Below, in pieces: positions 22,735-35,568 of a DNA stretch of 64,000 nucleotides (the first letter of the stretch is position 1; the number at the start of each line of letters is the position of its first letter). The stretch is from Linum tenue (taxonomy: Eukaryota; Streptophyta; Magnoliopsida; Malpighiales; Linaceae), in NCBI GenBank assembly GCA_946122785.1, contig CAMGYJ010000010.1:27817608-27881607 (forward strand), read 5' to 3'. Position numbers and translations under genes: made by a program. The notes below the pieces were generated by a model. That model was not told the DNA's origin. It did no database searches and worked only from the letters and a program-made list of their open reading frames with translations.

Positions 22735-23254
22735 GACCACCCACAACGTGGGTTGATTTTGTGGGGAAAAGGGGAAATGTGACCACAATCTGGGGGGGAA
22801 TAGGGGATTAAATGGGTTTTGTGGGTTTAGTGGGTGGGAAAACCCACCAGATGAGACAAATGATGGGGGGAAGTGGCGGATGGGAAAGGACAATCCTTTC
22901 TTCTATTTTTTCCTGATTTTAGCAAATACTTGTTTGGAAAGCTGTGTTTTTGTCCCCTCGTATTATTGTGATTTCGTCAATGATGATGTCATACTTAATT
23001 AGTGATGAAAAAAATATCCAACTTAAAAAAAAAATTATATCGAAATGTTCGTATTAATTCATTATCACTAAGTACGTAATATTAATGATCATCATATAAA
23101 AATAAAGTGACAAAATCAACTATAGATTGATTTTAACAAAAAAAATACTAATCTGATTACCCACTTTTCCCACCACCACACTGTGACCAAATCATCTAAT
23201 TTTCCCACTTTTCCCTCTTTTCCCACATTTCCCCCGCCCACATTGTGGATGGTC
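22735..23254. mobile_element. PIF/Harbinger-like MITE, 520 bp, complete
   Basis: Inverted ends GACCACCCACAACGTGGG and its near-complement CCCACATTGTGGATGGTC, with the trinucleotide TTA at 22732-22734 and 23255-23257. A TTA TSD is typical of PIF/Harbinger MITEs. The duplication homology ends inside it at 23039. Confidence 0.8.
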
Positions 23255-23257
23255 TTA

Positions 23258-23900
23258 GTATCCCCTCCAAATTCCAATACAAGTACAAAATGCTTTATAA
23301 TAACTATAAATATTAAATATATTATGCACCGCTGTTTATATGGATTCAAATATTAGTCTTTTTAGAAATTTTGAATTAATTTTTGTTGCCAACCTGGGAT
23401 TTAGATAGGAGATACTTGATTGAATCTGGTAACTGAATATTCTTTTAAAGTTTTTTGGTTATTTAATTCAATTAATTGGTTTTGTGTTTTATTGTAAATT
23501 AAGTTTTTTTGTATAAATATTAATATAATATTGACGCTTTTTTCACGCTCTTATTATTGAATTCTTCTAAATCAGACGCTCTCCCGCTCCCACTCCCGCT
23601 CCTGCTCCGACTCCGGCTCCACGAACTGGTTACCTAAGTCGAGCCTCACTAAATGGAAAACGTTTTTTCCTTCCCAACAATAGAGGTCAGGGGAAATTCC
23701 AAGGTATTCAGCCGTGCCGGGCTGGCGCCAATTGGGCTTTCGAGTTATGGGGCTTATTGAGAGCTGGGTCGGGTTCGATCAGCATTTCAGCAGACGACAG
23801 CGGAGAGCCGAGGGCTGTACTGTAATGATATGTGATTTTAGGTACTGGATTGTAGTTATGTTTGGTCCTTATTTCTGATTTTAAGAGTCTACAGGTATTT
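23258..23900. other. AT-rich intergenic DNA and probable uL30 promoter
   Basis: No ORF of note. A run of CTCCCGCTCC-type repeats lies near 23580-23625. Sequence before about 23920 should contain the promoter of the uL30 gene, but no clear TATA could be assigned. Confidence 0.4.
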
Positions 23901-23919
23901 TTTGGTATTGTTAGTGCCG

Positions 23920-25193
23920 ATTAATCACAAAACAAAAACCCTTCTCGTCGTCGCTTTTCTTCTCTATTCGGCCTTTCTTCACGCACTCTCTCTTCTTCTT
24001 CTTCTGGTTCTTGAATCGATTGCGGTACTGATCAATCTACCTCCTCCGTCACGTTTTGTTGACAAAGGTCAGTTCTTTTCCCTACACTCTACATCGCTGA
24101 ACCCTAGAAGCTAGAGGATTTTAGTTTCCACTACACTTTTCCTTAAACCTTTTTCCTCTTTCTTTCAGAAACCCAATCAAGCATTCGTTGTTTATGCTCT
24201 GTTTGTGAACTAGGAGATTTGAATTGTGTATGCTATCATTCTTAGCAGTGAATTGCTTTGTCGTCAAAACTCCTGTTGATTTGCCTGATTTTTTGGGGTC
24301 TTTAGTTGGTTGATGCATATAGGGGGATGGATGGGAGAGGGAGTTGCTATATAATAATTGCTTCCCGAACTGGTTCAGCATAAGCATCCTAATTAGTTTT
24401 AAGACATGACAAAAACTTGTGCAGTGTTCAATATGCTATAGCTGTTATTGCTTTTCGACCGGAAGATGATTTGATTCGAGTTTGATATCTATGAACTGTT
24501 GCCCCAAGACTTATTTTTGTTTTCAGGATGTTCTCTTTATGTTCGGTTATCTACCATCTGTAGTTTATTAATCTTGATAACAATGTTAGAGACTGCAGTT
24601 CTTGCTAGATGGTGTGTTGATGTGTGTAGTTCTGTTTGGTATAGGAAATGCAGTTCCTTGCCCTTGGAATTTGCAAGGTTTTCCTTGGCTGAAGAAACAT
24701 TATAATGATGATTTTGTTTTCATTTTTGCATATGGACGGTCAGTGATTCGCGCTTTGCCATGACCCATTCAGCTCATTGAGATGCTGCATATCTGATGTG
24801 ATTTGCTGAAATATTTGAATTGGCTACTTCTTCTGCTTTCCCCTTTCTGGGACTTTTGTTTTTACGCGCGCTCTCTGAATTTATTTGCAACAAGTTGCAG
24901 CAACGTTCGGGCTTAAGAGTGTGCTGCCAATCATTCAGGCAGCTAGTTGGTTAAGATGGGGGATATTTGCAATAGGCTTGTGGTGGTGACATGATAAAAG
25001 CTTGATTGTATTTCAACTTGTTTTAATCATTAATGTAGATATTCAACGCTACGCTAAATTGGACCAGGCTGTTAGTTTCTATGACCAATCTAAGCCCCTC
25101 GAATAAATTGGTTATACTTCATGATAGAAAGTGACATTATTATTTATCACCCTTTGCTTTCAGAAAGTGAAAAGGAAAGGAAACGGAAAGGAA
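23920..25193 (+). other. uL30 5' UTR with a long leader intron (predicted)
   Basis: A pyrimidine-rich leader (TCTTCTTCTTCTTC) around 23930-24067 ends at a good donor (AAAG|GTCAGT). A TTTGCTTTCAG acceptor at 25163 lies 30 bases before the start codon. The transcript start is not determined. Confidence 0.5.
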
Positions 25194-25606
25194 ATGAATG
25201 GTTTCAAGGCCTTCAAAGCCCAAGTCCCAATCGAATGGAGTCAGCGGCTATACATAACTCTGGTGAGAGGGATTCCCGGGACCAGGAGACTCCATAGGCG
25301 CACCCTGGAGGCATTAAATCTCACGAAGTGCAACCGAACTGTAACACGAGTCAATTGTTCTTCCATTAGAGGAATGCTTAACCAGGTGATGATCTCACCA
25401 TAAACTGTTCTAGCACTCTATATCTCCGAATGTACTGTTTAGTCATGGTTTCGGTTCTCTGGATCCAGGTAAAGAGGCTGATTGTGATTGAGACCGAGGA
25501 GATGTACAATGCCCGAAAGCAGAATCTTGCTAACCACAAAGCTGTTCGCCCTCCGGTGGTTGTCGGGCACTCCCCTCCAATCGCTGCAAGTAGCACTTCT
25601 TCATAG
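25194..25606 (+). CDS. Organellar (mitochondrial-type) ribosomal protein uL30
   Basis: Bacterial-type L30 protein of the organellar large ribosomal subunit, 109 aa. Coding exons are 25194-25385 and 25469-25606, joined in phase 0. It matches the plant L30 family in the order ITLVRGIPGTRRLHRRTLEA, LTKCNRTV, SIRGMLNQVKRLIVIETEEM, and a plant-specific C-terminal extension (NARKQNLANHKAVRPPVVV). The ATG at 25194 gives the conserved start MNGFKAFKAQVPIEW; an upstream in-frame ATG at 25131 lies in the leader intron. A 5' UTR intron of about 24068-25163 (AAAG|GTCAG to TTTCAG) is inferred. Mitochondrial location is inferred from resemblance to the short plant L30 proteins. Confidence 0.88.
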
Positions 25607-26217
25607 ACCCTTTTACATCATGTTCTTACGATGTCCTTTAGATGTCAGCTCTATTGTTGCTGGGTTCCTCTTCCAAAGTTGTACCAGCTATGCAAATTGC
25701 CTAGTAGCTTTTTTTGAATTTTCCCGAAACATGCATTGTTTGTTCTAAGTTGTTAATCGTTTCCATGTTCCACCCCTACTAATCACTATTTTTGGAGATT
25801 ACCCTAGAAGTTTAAGAAAGGGTTGATGTTATTCTGATACTGGATGGTTTCCTTGGTTGAAAACCTAATTTGTATCCATTGCAAGTGTCGTCAAAATTTG
25901 ATCTGAATTCATTGTTAGTGGAATTTACTTGGCCCCTAACAAGGACAAGAAGTATATAAACGCCATAGTATATCGTTTAAATAAACACATCGAACATGTC
26001 TTTATACCGTGTCTTCTTATAGTACACTAAAAAACACACAGGTAAAGGAAGAATGGCAGAGAGGGAAAAGAATTGGTTTAAGGTGGGAATACATCGCAAT
26101 ACCATTGGTTCAAGGTTTGCTTGAATACCAACAAATACACATATGAACGAAGCCTAACTTTTGCCTGAGATTGCTAACACTAAAATGCCTGCCATTTCCT
26201 TACAAGCTCTCCCCTTT
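25607..26217. other. Convergent 3' regions of uL30 and NPF genes
   Basis: The two genes end facing each other across about 610 bp that should hold both 3' UTRs. I see no other gene. Confidence 0.5.
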
Positions 26218-28620
26218 CTACTCCACTTCAAGAGTACTGAAACTCTCCGTTGCCTTCTTCGTCTCCTTCATCTCAGAATCGTCACCAGTCACTTGTTGGT
26301 TCCTCACTTTATACTGATGCCTTCTCGAGAAAATAAGGAACACCACGAAATTCAGCGCCCCCAGAACCGCAAGCAACCAGTAGAAGTTGTTCAACATCCC
26401 ATCATTCAAGTTGCTTCTCAACCAGACCTTCTTCGTCACCTTATCGACAATCGAAACCAACAGACTACTGACGAAGAACCCCATCGAAATCGTGCTCAGA
26501 AACAGCCCCGTGCTCATCGATTTCATCTTCTCAGGTGCCTCCCTGATGAAGAACTCGAGCTGCCCTACATAAGCAAAAGCTTCTCCAGCTCCCACCAAGA
26601 AGTACTGAGGCACAAGCCAGAATGCGCTGATCATAACCCCGTTGTCGCCAGCACCTCTCTCCCTCCTTTCCTTCTCGATCACGGCAGCTGCAACCATGGC
26701 GGCGATTGAGAACAAGAGTCCTATCCCGATCCTCTGCAGGCTCGTGAGTCCCTGCGGGTTGTGGGTAAGCTTTCGTCCGATTGGCACGAAGATCTTCTCG
26801 TTGAGGGATGTGAAGAGGAGGATTGTGATGAAGAGGAATGTGGAGAAGGACCCCGCAGGGACATTGATCGACCCGAGTTTTCGGTTCATGAATGTGGCCT
26901 GCTCGACCGTGAACGTCGTCATTTGAGAGTAGACTGTCCAGAACATGATGCAGGTCGACCAAATGGGTATAAGCTTGATAACCATCTTGATCTCCTCCAC
27001 CTCCACGATTTTGGATACCGTCCATGGATCGTTCCTGTCTTCCCCTGCCTTTTCGTCGACAATGGCTGCCTTGTCTAGGCACTTGAACTTCTCCGTATGC
27101 TGAACTTCTCTGGCACTATGGTACCCATTCAACAAACTGGGATGGGCAGGGTAATCCAACTTCCTCTTCTTCCAGGCCAAGAACACAACTCTTGAAATTA
27201 CAGTAACAGGGCTTCCTTTAGGCTTCTTGTACCTGTACAATTTAGTTCCACATACCAGCACAATCACTCCGACCACCATGGTCGCGGCAGAGATGCCGTA
27301 GCCCCACCCTCTTCCGACGTTGTCCTGAATGTAAACCAGGACGATCACCGCGAAGAGGGAGCCAATGCTGATGCAGAAGTAGAACCTGTTGAAGAAGAAG
27401 ATCATGGATTTTTCTTCCTTGGGGTCCGTTGCATCGAACTGGTCCGAACCGAAACCTGAGACGTTGGACTTGATCCCTCCTCCGCCGAGTGCTGTCGTGT
27501 AGAGTGCGGCGTAGAGGAGCGCGAGCTGGCGTCCGCTTGCCTCGATGCATTCGTGGTGCTGCCGGCGGGCTTCCTCGCATACTGGTGGCCTCATGGTTGG
27601 GATTGATGTTGCTAGTGTTAGCAGAGTGACACCCTGGAAAAAACAGAGGATAAAAAACAGGGGAGGGGATTAGCTTACTGGCTACTAGTGGCAACTTTTT
27701 TGTCCTCTTCTACTTCTATTTGTATGTTACTATGTTAATGTTGGCAATTAACATTTTTTTATAAGGTATGCATAAGAAGAATTTGACTCATTACCTTTGT
27801 TTTAGCGTCCAAACATGAGATAATTAAGAAGAATCATTATGATTTACGACTAATGATGCTTAATATATGACTTTTCGGGTATGATGTGATCGAATTTTCT
27901 CCTATACATACATCGATACTTGTAGATTTCGGTGTATGATATTACGTCACGGCTTATATATGGTTGGTGTATTTTTCTTCCGGGAAACTTTTCCTTTAGA
28001 TCACTTTGAATGATGCTTTGTAAGTTAATTTTCCAAAGGGTAGTTAAAAGTAGTAAAACAAGCTTACCAAAGCTGTGATGGAGGCAAAGATGGCAACAGT
28101 CAAGTAGCGGCCGAGCTTGGCATCGGCCAAGAAGCCACCGAGCAAGCCGAGGAGGTTGAGAGTTCCCATGAAGTTGGTGACAATGGTGGCCGATTTCGCG
28201 GACGAGATGTACAAATCTCCGACCAAGTAAGTCACCAAGTTCATCGATATCCCCATCACACATATCCTCTCAGACAGCTCAGTTCCTGAAGAAGAATAAC
28301 AGATAAAAGCAAACAACTTTCGTTCATGGATTGTTCATTTGCTCTCTCCAATGTGTAGTTATGAGAAGGAAGGAAGGAAGGAAAGAAGGAAGGAAGGAGC
28401 ACCTAGAATAAGGGCAGAAGCAAGCCAGCCTCCAGTTTTGGACTTGTCCACAGGGTTTCCTCTGAAATCCACTGCTCCATCTCCACCGCCATCTCCCTCC
28501 CCATGCTCGCCTACCAGGACCTGAAACCAAAAATTTGCTTTCACAAACACTACTAGACATGTTCATCTGCATCTAATTGGGTTGATTGAAGTGCTAAGCA
28601 TATGGACTCGAAAGTACCAT
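26218..28620 (-). CDS. NRT1/PTR family (NPF) transporter, NPF6-like
   Basis: Proton-coupled plasma-membrane transporter of the NPF/POT family, probably nitrate or a related anion. Exons in order: 28618-28620 (ATG only), 28403-28520, 28068-28285, 26218-27633. All phases fit and give 584 aa, as expected for 12-helix NPFs. Motifs: DFRGNPVDKSKTGGW near 19-33, the proton-coupling ExxER as ELSER at 43-47, GGGGIKSNVSGFGSDQFD, FFFNRFYFCISIGSL, and a large central loop. Thr103 in GRYLTVAIF aligns with CHL1 Thr101, its phosphorylation site. Tyr348 replaces CHL1's nitrate-binding His356. It most resembles the NPF6.4/NRT1.3 group as I recall it, so substrate remains open. A minimal first exon carrying only the start codon is inferred from splice sites. 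Confidence 0.9.
28366..28398. repeat. GAAG/GGAA microsatellite in NPF intron 2
   Basis: A run of GGAAGGAAGGAAG repeats, with one interruption, immediately beside the 5' splice site of the second intron (minus strand). Confidence 0.9.
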
Positions 28621-31187
28621 GTTGAGCAAACACGCAGCTCGAGAATCTGTTCCTTTTTCGAGTTACGCGTCAACGATGTACTAATAGACTAGTACTCGCG
28701 GTAGAGATGATTAGGTGGAGTTTGAAGCAAAGCTAGATAGGAAATGAAAGTTGCATGAAGTTTGGAGGAGGAGGCGCAGGAAGTTAGGAAGTGGGTTTTT
28801 GCTCTTGCCAAAAAGTGTGTTGTTATATGGTGTAATGGATTGGGGGTAGGGGGAGGAAATGGTAGATTTTCTTCACCACATCTAATCTCATAAGTCCCAC
28901 CAATAGGTTTTTAAATGGCTAGGAATGGCTCTTTGGGGGGTTGCTCTTATGGGTTTTTGTTGGATTTTGATAGTGTTTTGTCTTCACCGCTCTCCCACAA
29001 GGCCATGTGATGATATTGCCATTTTGGATGTATATTTGTACGCATCATCTTCTTGTGTATGGCATGGTAATATTGGGGGATTGGTGGTGCTACTGTGCCA
29101 AAGCTCTTTTGTGGCAGGTGGCTGGTTGGAGACGAGTACTCGAAGGAAAGTGACGCTCCCTCTAACTATGGCCTTATATCAATTCCAAGGCTATATCATG
29201 ACTAGGCTTGGATCTAGTTGAAATAATTTCTTTTGCACCAACGAACAAAATGATTGAAATGACATTCAATTTGCTCTTCTATATGAGGGAGTATCTAATC
29301 ACTGTGATTAAAACCATTGATTTTTTTTTTTATGACGGAAAATTCCTATCTTCGGTTGCCATTTTGGTGATGTCGCAAACAAGCTAAACTCCAGGATGCT
29401 GGCCTGACATAATTGGAGTTGAAATCCAATTTTGCCTTTTCGACTACAACTCATGTTGTTGAATTCTAATTCCCCGTTTGAATGGTTTAGGTGGATCACT
29501 GGGGAATGAGTTGTAATTAATTTCTGGTTAATTTATTTCGTGTCTTCGACAAGGCCTCTTTCATTCTCTTGTTCACTTTTTCTGTTCTTACTTGCAAAAT
29601 TGTAATAGAAATTATACCCTGTAAATTAACAGAATGATATTGTAGGAGTACAATCGTGGTTCAACCAATAACATAGCCGTTAGATATCGTTATTAAAATA
29701 CAACTAGCACGATACTAGTGTAATAGAACAAAAACCTGGCGGGTACTTGCGTGAATTGCTATTTTAACTACACAGAGCCAGCTAGCATACTTTCCCCCCT
29801 CATATCCATTCTACCGTACCGACATTGATGGCAATATGTGATTTTTACGATCCAGTGGTCGACACATCACGATTTAATAATCACTGATTAAATCACTTTT
29901 TCCGTATGATATTAATTTTAAAGTCGAACGCTCAAATTTTGGAAGAGTCTCGACATAATTAACAATTTACTATAGCAAATACTATGAAAATGACGCAAAA
30001 TTAAAGTACAAGAAGATGCTTTTATTTGAAGTGTATGTCGATTCATAGTATACGTTCTACTCAAAAACCTCTTTCAAGGTCTTAAACTATTGAAATATAT
30101 CACTCTTTCCTCGTACAAGGAAAACGTTCATTGACCAAAAAATCTTGCATTCAAAATTCCAATCTTGTATGTGTCAATAAAACGAAGAATCTGTACTCTT
30201 GGATTAAGCAATTAATTTGACTAGTCATTGTGGAACACATCATCATGATGATGCAGCAATTAGCTTAACCTTTAGTTAGATAGATATTAGTAAGGTGGGA
30301 TTAGAATCGGTCCGACAGCTCCCCTCAATAATTAAGCAACTGCTAAACATACTTTTAGGCCTTTAGCAAGAGTTAGGGGGAATTATTGAGGGGGAATGGT
30401 GGTAGGGTTTCCAGTTTTATGGGAGTTGCATTGTCATTGTTGGGTGAGTGATATTCCATTATTTTATTTGCTTGTTAATTATCTGAGTGGTCTTCTGGTG
30501 GATGGAATGCAACACGTTGCCTTGATAATCGTTCATTAGGATCAATTTACGTGGCTGCTCTCTGGTTCGGTGTATTTATAAATTGGTATTATTTGTCTCA
30601 GCAAGGATTGTGAATGTGCATCGAAATTTATATTGAAAAATCAATGTTAGAGTATAGGGTATTAAAATCGTGGTTTGTTATTATCATACTGTTACAAATG
30701 CCTATTGTTTGGAATTCGATTTTTCCTATCCGAATAAGTCTCAAGTTTTAATCGGTGTATCGCATGTGATTAAAGTTTTTAAAAAAACTATGCCAGCCCA
30801 CTTCTGTGGAGGGAGTTTCCAAATACTTGATACCTCCAAGCATTTGAGATTGCACCGTAAATCTGAATCATAATAATGGAATTGAGATTGTATCTCAATC
30901 ACATTTAAATAACGGTTTGTTAAAGTGTATTGTATCAACATTCAACAGTACAATAGAAAAAACCACCTATTTAAATCAAAATTAATAAACGATTTTAACT
31001 GTATGGAACAATTGAATTACGATTAAATCGTAGCAACACATACATAACCACATCAAAGAAAAGAGCTTGTATGCATGTGAAACTGCTGGAAAACATGCCT
31101 GCCTCTCGGCCTCAGGAACAGTATATATATTATTATGTTATGTACGTACCATGTGATAGTTTAGTTAGCACACACATGTATGTTTTC
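28621..31187. other. Intergenic region upstream of the NPF gene
   Basis: It holds the NPF promoter and leader near 28621-28900 and then about 2.2 kb of AT-rich sequence. A T-tract occurs at 29321-29332. No ORF or element boundary convinced me. Confidence 0.4.
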
Positions 31188-31195
31188 GTGGCAGC

Positions 31196-31672
31196 TAGGG
31201 ATGGCAATTTTGACCTGACCCGTTTTACCCGACCTGTTTGACCTGTTTTGGGGCGGGTCCGACCCGCCCCGTAGGCGGGGCGGGGCGGGCATGGGTAGTC
31301 TCATCGACCCGACCTGCCCTGACCCGCCCCATTCTCGACCCGTTCTTGTCTAATTTACATGTAATCTTAGTCAAATTACTTAGAATTTTCCTTTTATTGC
31401 ATCATATTTTAGCTATAATAAAGTTGTAAATTAGTAAAAACTTCAATTTCTCCAATAATTTAACTACAATTGTCATAATATTGTTTGTTTTCTTAGTCTT
31501 ATAATAAAAATAACGAATATTTCTAATGTTTTTCATATAAATTGCATACCCATTGGGTCGACCTGCCCCGACCCGCGACCCGTGATCAATTACCCGACCT
31601 GGACCCGACCTGCCACGGGGCGGGTCTGGGTACCAAGAAACCCGCCCCGGACCTGCCCCATTGCCATTCCTA
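31196..31672. mobile_element. Non-autonomous hAT element, 477 bp
   Basis: Ends TAGGGATGGCAAT and ATTGCCATTCCTA. The 8-bp duplication GTGGCAGC lies at 31188-31195 and 31673-31680. The subterminal regions are rich in GACCCG/CGGGTC. Its reverse-oriented relative lies at 57704-58182. Confidence 0.93.
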
Positions 31673-31680
31673 GTGGCAGC

Positions 31681-32207
31681 TTCACGTTCACTTCATCTTC
31701 ATGCCCTCATAAACCCTACCTAGCAAGTCGGCAGGCAGCTGCATGCCGCCTCGTGGGCCGAGAAATCCTCTCTTTCTAACACCAAATTGTCTACAAAGGT
31801 TTTACAGTAGTTACAGAGCTGGTGGAGGTAGACGGTGGTCGTAAGAAATAAGGCCCAAAGATAGTGTAATGATTTTTATTCGCTGATCAATTTGACTCAT
31901 ATTTTGTGAATATTACATATTGAGTTAATAGTATTTTATATTCATGTACTATTACAACTTCATAAATACACCACTCCACTATTTTATTTTGCACAAATGT
32001 ATTCATTTACTATTATAATGTAACAAATATACATTTCCATCCGAAATTTTGTTAGCTAACTGTTATAAGGGGTGTAAGATGACCATATTATTCATCATTT
32101 ATTAAATACTTTTTATTTTTTTATCATAAGTAAAAAACATAAAAAAATAACTAAAAGGAGTATAAAAAGAAAATTTATAAAATAAGGAAAACTAAATAAA
32201 TTCGCAG
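31681..32207. other. AT-rich unassigned DNA
   Basis: About 525 bp of AT-rich sequence. Nothing recognisable is present. Confidence 0.4.
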
Positions 32208-32710
32208 GAAGTTAGTTGGTGGAAACTTGTGTTGGCAAAAGAGATTATACCTCGACATGAGTTTATTCTCTGGTTAGCAATGCGTGATAGACTTGTTACC
32301 CAAGACAAGCTACTATCTTGGGGTAAACCAGTGTCGGGGATGTGCTTATATTATGTCCAGGCGGGGTTGAGAATCGAGATCACCTTCTTGTCTCTTGTTC
32401 TTACACGATGTGTGTTGCAGCAGTGCTTGAAATGCCTTTCCCCGCCTACTTCAGGAGACTGGGAAAGTATAGTGTCTTGGTGTGTGCAGCAGTGGCGAAT
32501 GAAGAAACCAACGCAGAATTTATGCAGGTTGATTTGGAGTTTAGCTGTTAGTCATGTGAGCGATGTACTCTGATGTATGAGATACAATCAATCAAGAATC
32601 CGTGGGAGTTGGTGAAGCTGGTTAAAGTAGATATTTTATATCGAGTTTCTGGAGATCCTGTCCTTCAGTTAGTGTTGGGCGAGTTGACTCGTTGGACCCA
32701 GATGGCATAG
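32208..32710 (+). pseudogene. LINE remnant: zinc-binding RT domain (zf-RVT) and tail
   Basis: Translation shows SWWKLV, IIPRHEFILWLAMRDRLVTQ and KLLSWGKPVSGMCL. The match then moves to another frame with CPGGVENRDHLLVSCSYT (the C...H..C zinc-binding pattern), so there is a frameshift near 32345. A later stretch (NPWELVKLVKVDILYRV) leads to a stop at about 32710. This is the ORF2 C-terminal end of a plant L1, without reverse transcriptase. Confidence 0.75.
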
Positions 32711-32827
32711 CCGAGACTGCCATGCATCCACCCATTGCATGGACAGCTCACGTCGGCTCCTATGCCAACGAGGAGACTTCTCCTAATACTTATGTAACCC
32801 TAGATAATTGTTGTATGAGGAAGAATC

Positions 32828-33727
32828 ATGTTAAACCAAGTCGTCTTTACTTTATCGCTATATTTTACTGATACTGCTCGAGCGATCTGGTCTAATCTCC
32901 AGGAGCGGTTTGGCCATGGCAGCTCCTCCCGCGCCTATGAATTGCGCCGCCTCATCTCTCTTCTCCAACAAGAAAAGAAGTATGTCTCTACTTTCTACAC
33001 TTGTTTGAAGTCCTTATGGGAGGAGGTTTTCGCGATCATGCCCCTACCCAACTACACGTGCGATGTCTCCCAACGAGTGCGCGCACAACAAGAAAGCGTG
33101 CGCGTCTTCGACTTCCTCGTGGGGCTTGATGAAGCTGTTTTCGGTGCTATCAGCACTCAAGTCTTGGCTATGAAACCAATGAAGCGCTTGGCGGAAGCTT
33201 TCAATATCGACCTCAATGCGGAACATCAGAAACTGATCTCCCAAAATCGTTAGTCTCAGCTGGAAGCTACTGCCTTTGTTGCTCAAAGCAAATTGGATCG
33301 GGCTGCTCGCGGAACAAGGGAGCAACGTGACCGGCCTCGTTGTACTCACTGCAATAAGCTCAGGCACCTCAAAGAGAAATGATGGGAGCTGATAGGATAC
33401 CCTCCGCGTGATCAGCAAAGTAATGAGCGACAAGGAGGAGAGAAACCAAGGCGCCGACCCCGCAACTCGGGCGATGATCTGAGGGATGGCTCCAGTCGCA
33501 AGCCTAAGGCATCTCTTGTAGACTCAGATCAGAGTCCAGTCGCGGGTTTCACGATCGGACAATTGAACCAACTCAAGCAGTTCTTTGGTTTTCCTGGTAA
33601 AACGATGGAGGATCATGATCTTGCGGCTCACATGGTAGGTATTATTTCTTATGACTCTGAATGGTTGATTGATTCTGGATGCATTGAACACATTACTATG
33701 GATGAATCGTTGTATCTAGTAAAGAAA

Positions 33728-33736
<9 letters not shown>
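32828..33736 (+). pseudogene. Copia gag-protease remnant
   Basis: A UBN2-type gag (TARAIWSNLQERFGHGSSSR, then a YELRRLISLLQQEKK segment) runs into a CCHC zinc knuckle (CTHCNKLRHLKEK) and a protease start with the active-site motif as WLIDSG. In-frame stops: TAG at about 33251 and TGA where the last knuckle Cys should be (about 33380). It ends at a TGA at 33734-33736, where opposite-strand integrase sequence begins. Confidence 0.85.
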
Positions 33737-34825
<1,089 letters not shown>

Positions 34826-35170
34826 TAAAGTTAATTCATCAAGTTGATGATAAAATACATGGACGTTCCAGCGAGCATTATGAACTTGTTACACAACAAC
34901 CTCATAGAGGAAGGGCCAAGCAAGGGTGTCAACTGGTAGAAGAAAGGGAGGTTTGGGCTTTATAGGGATTTGTTGTTTTCCCTCTGGAGGTAGGAAAATC
35001 GTGATCGGGATAGCGGACCCAAAGCTATGGAACTTGGGTGTGGGTCTTTTGTCGAAATAGAATGGCCTTATTCTTCTTTTTTATCATTGTCGTTAAATCA
35101 TTAATGGTGTAAAATTTACATATAGTATGCCCGGACCGAATCGGCATATTTTAATGTGTTCTTCGTCATT

Positions 35171-35356
35171 ACTTTAAGGAATTGGCCAGACCTGGTCATT
35201 TCTCAAGAACAATAGCTAAAGGACCTGATACTACTACTTGGATCTGGAACCTACATGTTGATGCTCACAATTTCGATAGCCATACCAGTGAATTGGAGGA
35301 GATTGCTCGAAAAGTATTTAGTGCTCATTTCAGCCAACTCTCCATCATATTTCTTC
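35171..35356 (+). pseudogene. psaA: Nuclear plastid DNA (NUPT): psaA N-terminal fragment
   Basis: About 60 codons match the N-terminal part of photosystem I P700 apoprotein A1: [20 protein letters not shown], then [14 protein letters not shown] and [18 protein letters not shown]. Differences from the usual protein include Trp to Leu before ARPGHF and Asp to Asn in DAHDF. A plastid photosystem gene in this context can only be a transferred fragment. It lies between two parts of a Copia remnant. Confidence 0.92.
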
Positions 35357-35568
35357 CGGTATGAGTAGTGCGGCCAATATGAAATTTGTGATTGGTAGTA
35401 AAACATCGATTCCCCTGTTGAGGCTTAATTTGATCTTCACAAATTTTGCGAGATAGTATTTTACGAAGTTTTGTTATAGCATCTATAATGACCTCGGGTT
35501 TAGGGGGCAGCCCGTCAAATAGACAGGTAGCTAGTAAATTAAAGTTGGAATTGACACAGTTCGCCGAA

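Larger units (their letters stand above)
11957..23039. repeat. Tandem segmental duplication, copy B
   Basis: Mate of copy A (1-10226). It runs from AATCCACCAATAC at 11957 to the run of A followed by ATTATA at 23034-23039. It is longer than copy A mainly because of a hAT insertion (17160-17916 plus TSD) and retained Athila internal sequence (20309-20720). It lacks the segment equivalent to 7591-7905. The eL36 proteins of the two copies are identical. Confidence 0.93.

Noticed and set aside
25131..25193. Upstream in-frame ATG for the uL30 gene
   Set aside because: It precedes a good TTTCAG splice acceptor at 25163, so it lies in the leader intron. The ATG at 25194 gives the family's normal N-terminus and length.
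26161..27082. Long open frames antisense to or out of frame with the NPF gene
   Set aside because: The NPF frame explains the sequence with conserved motifs and correct phases; these are its shadows.
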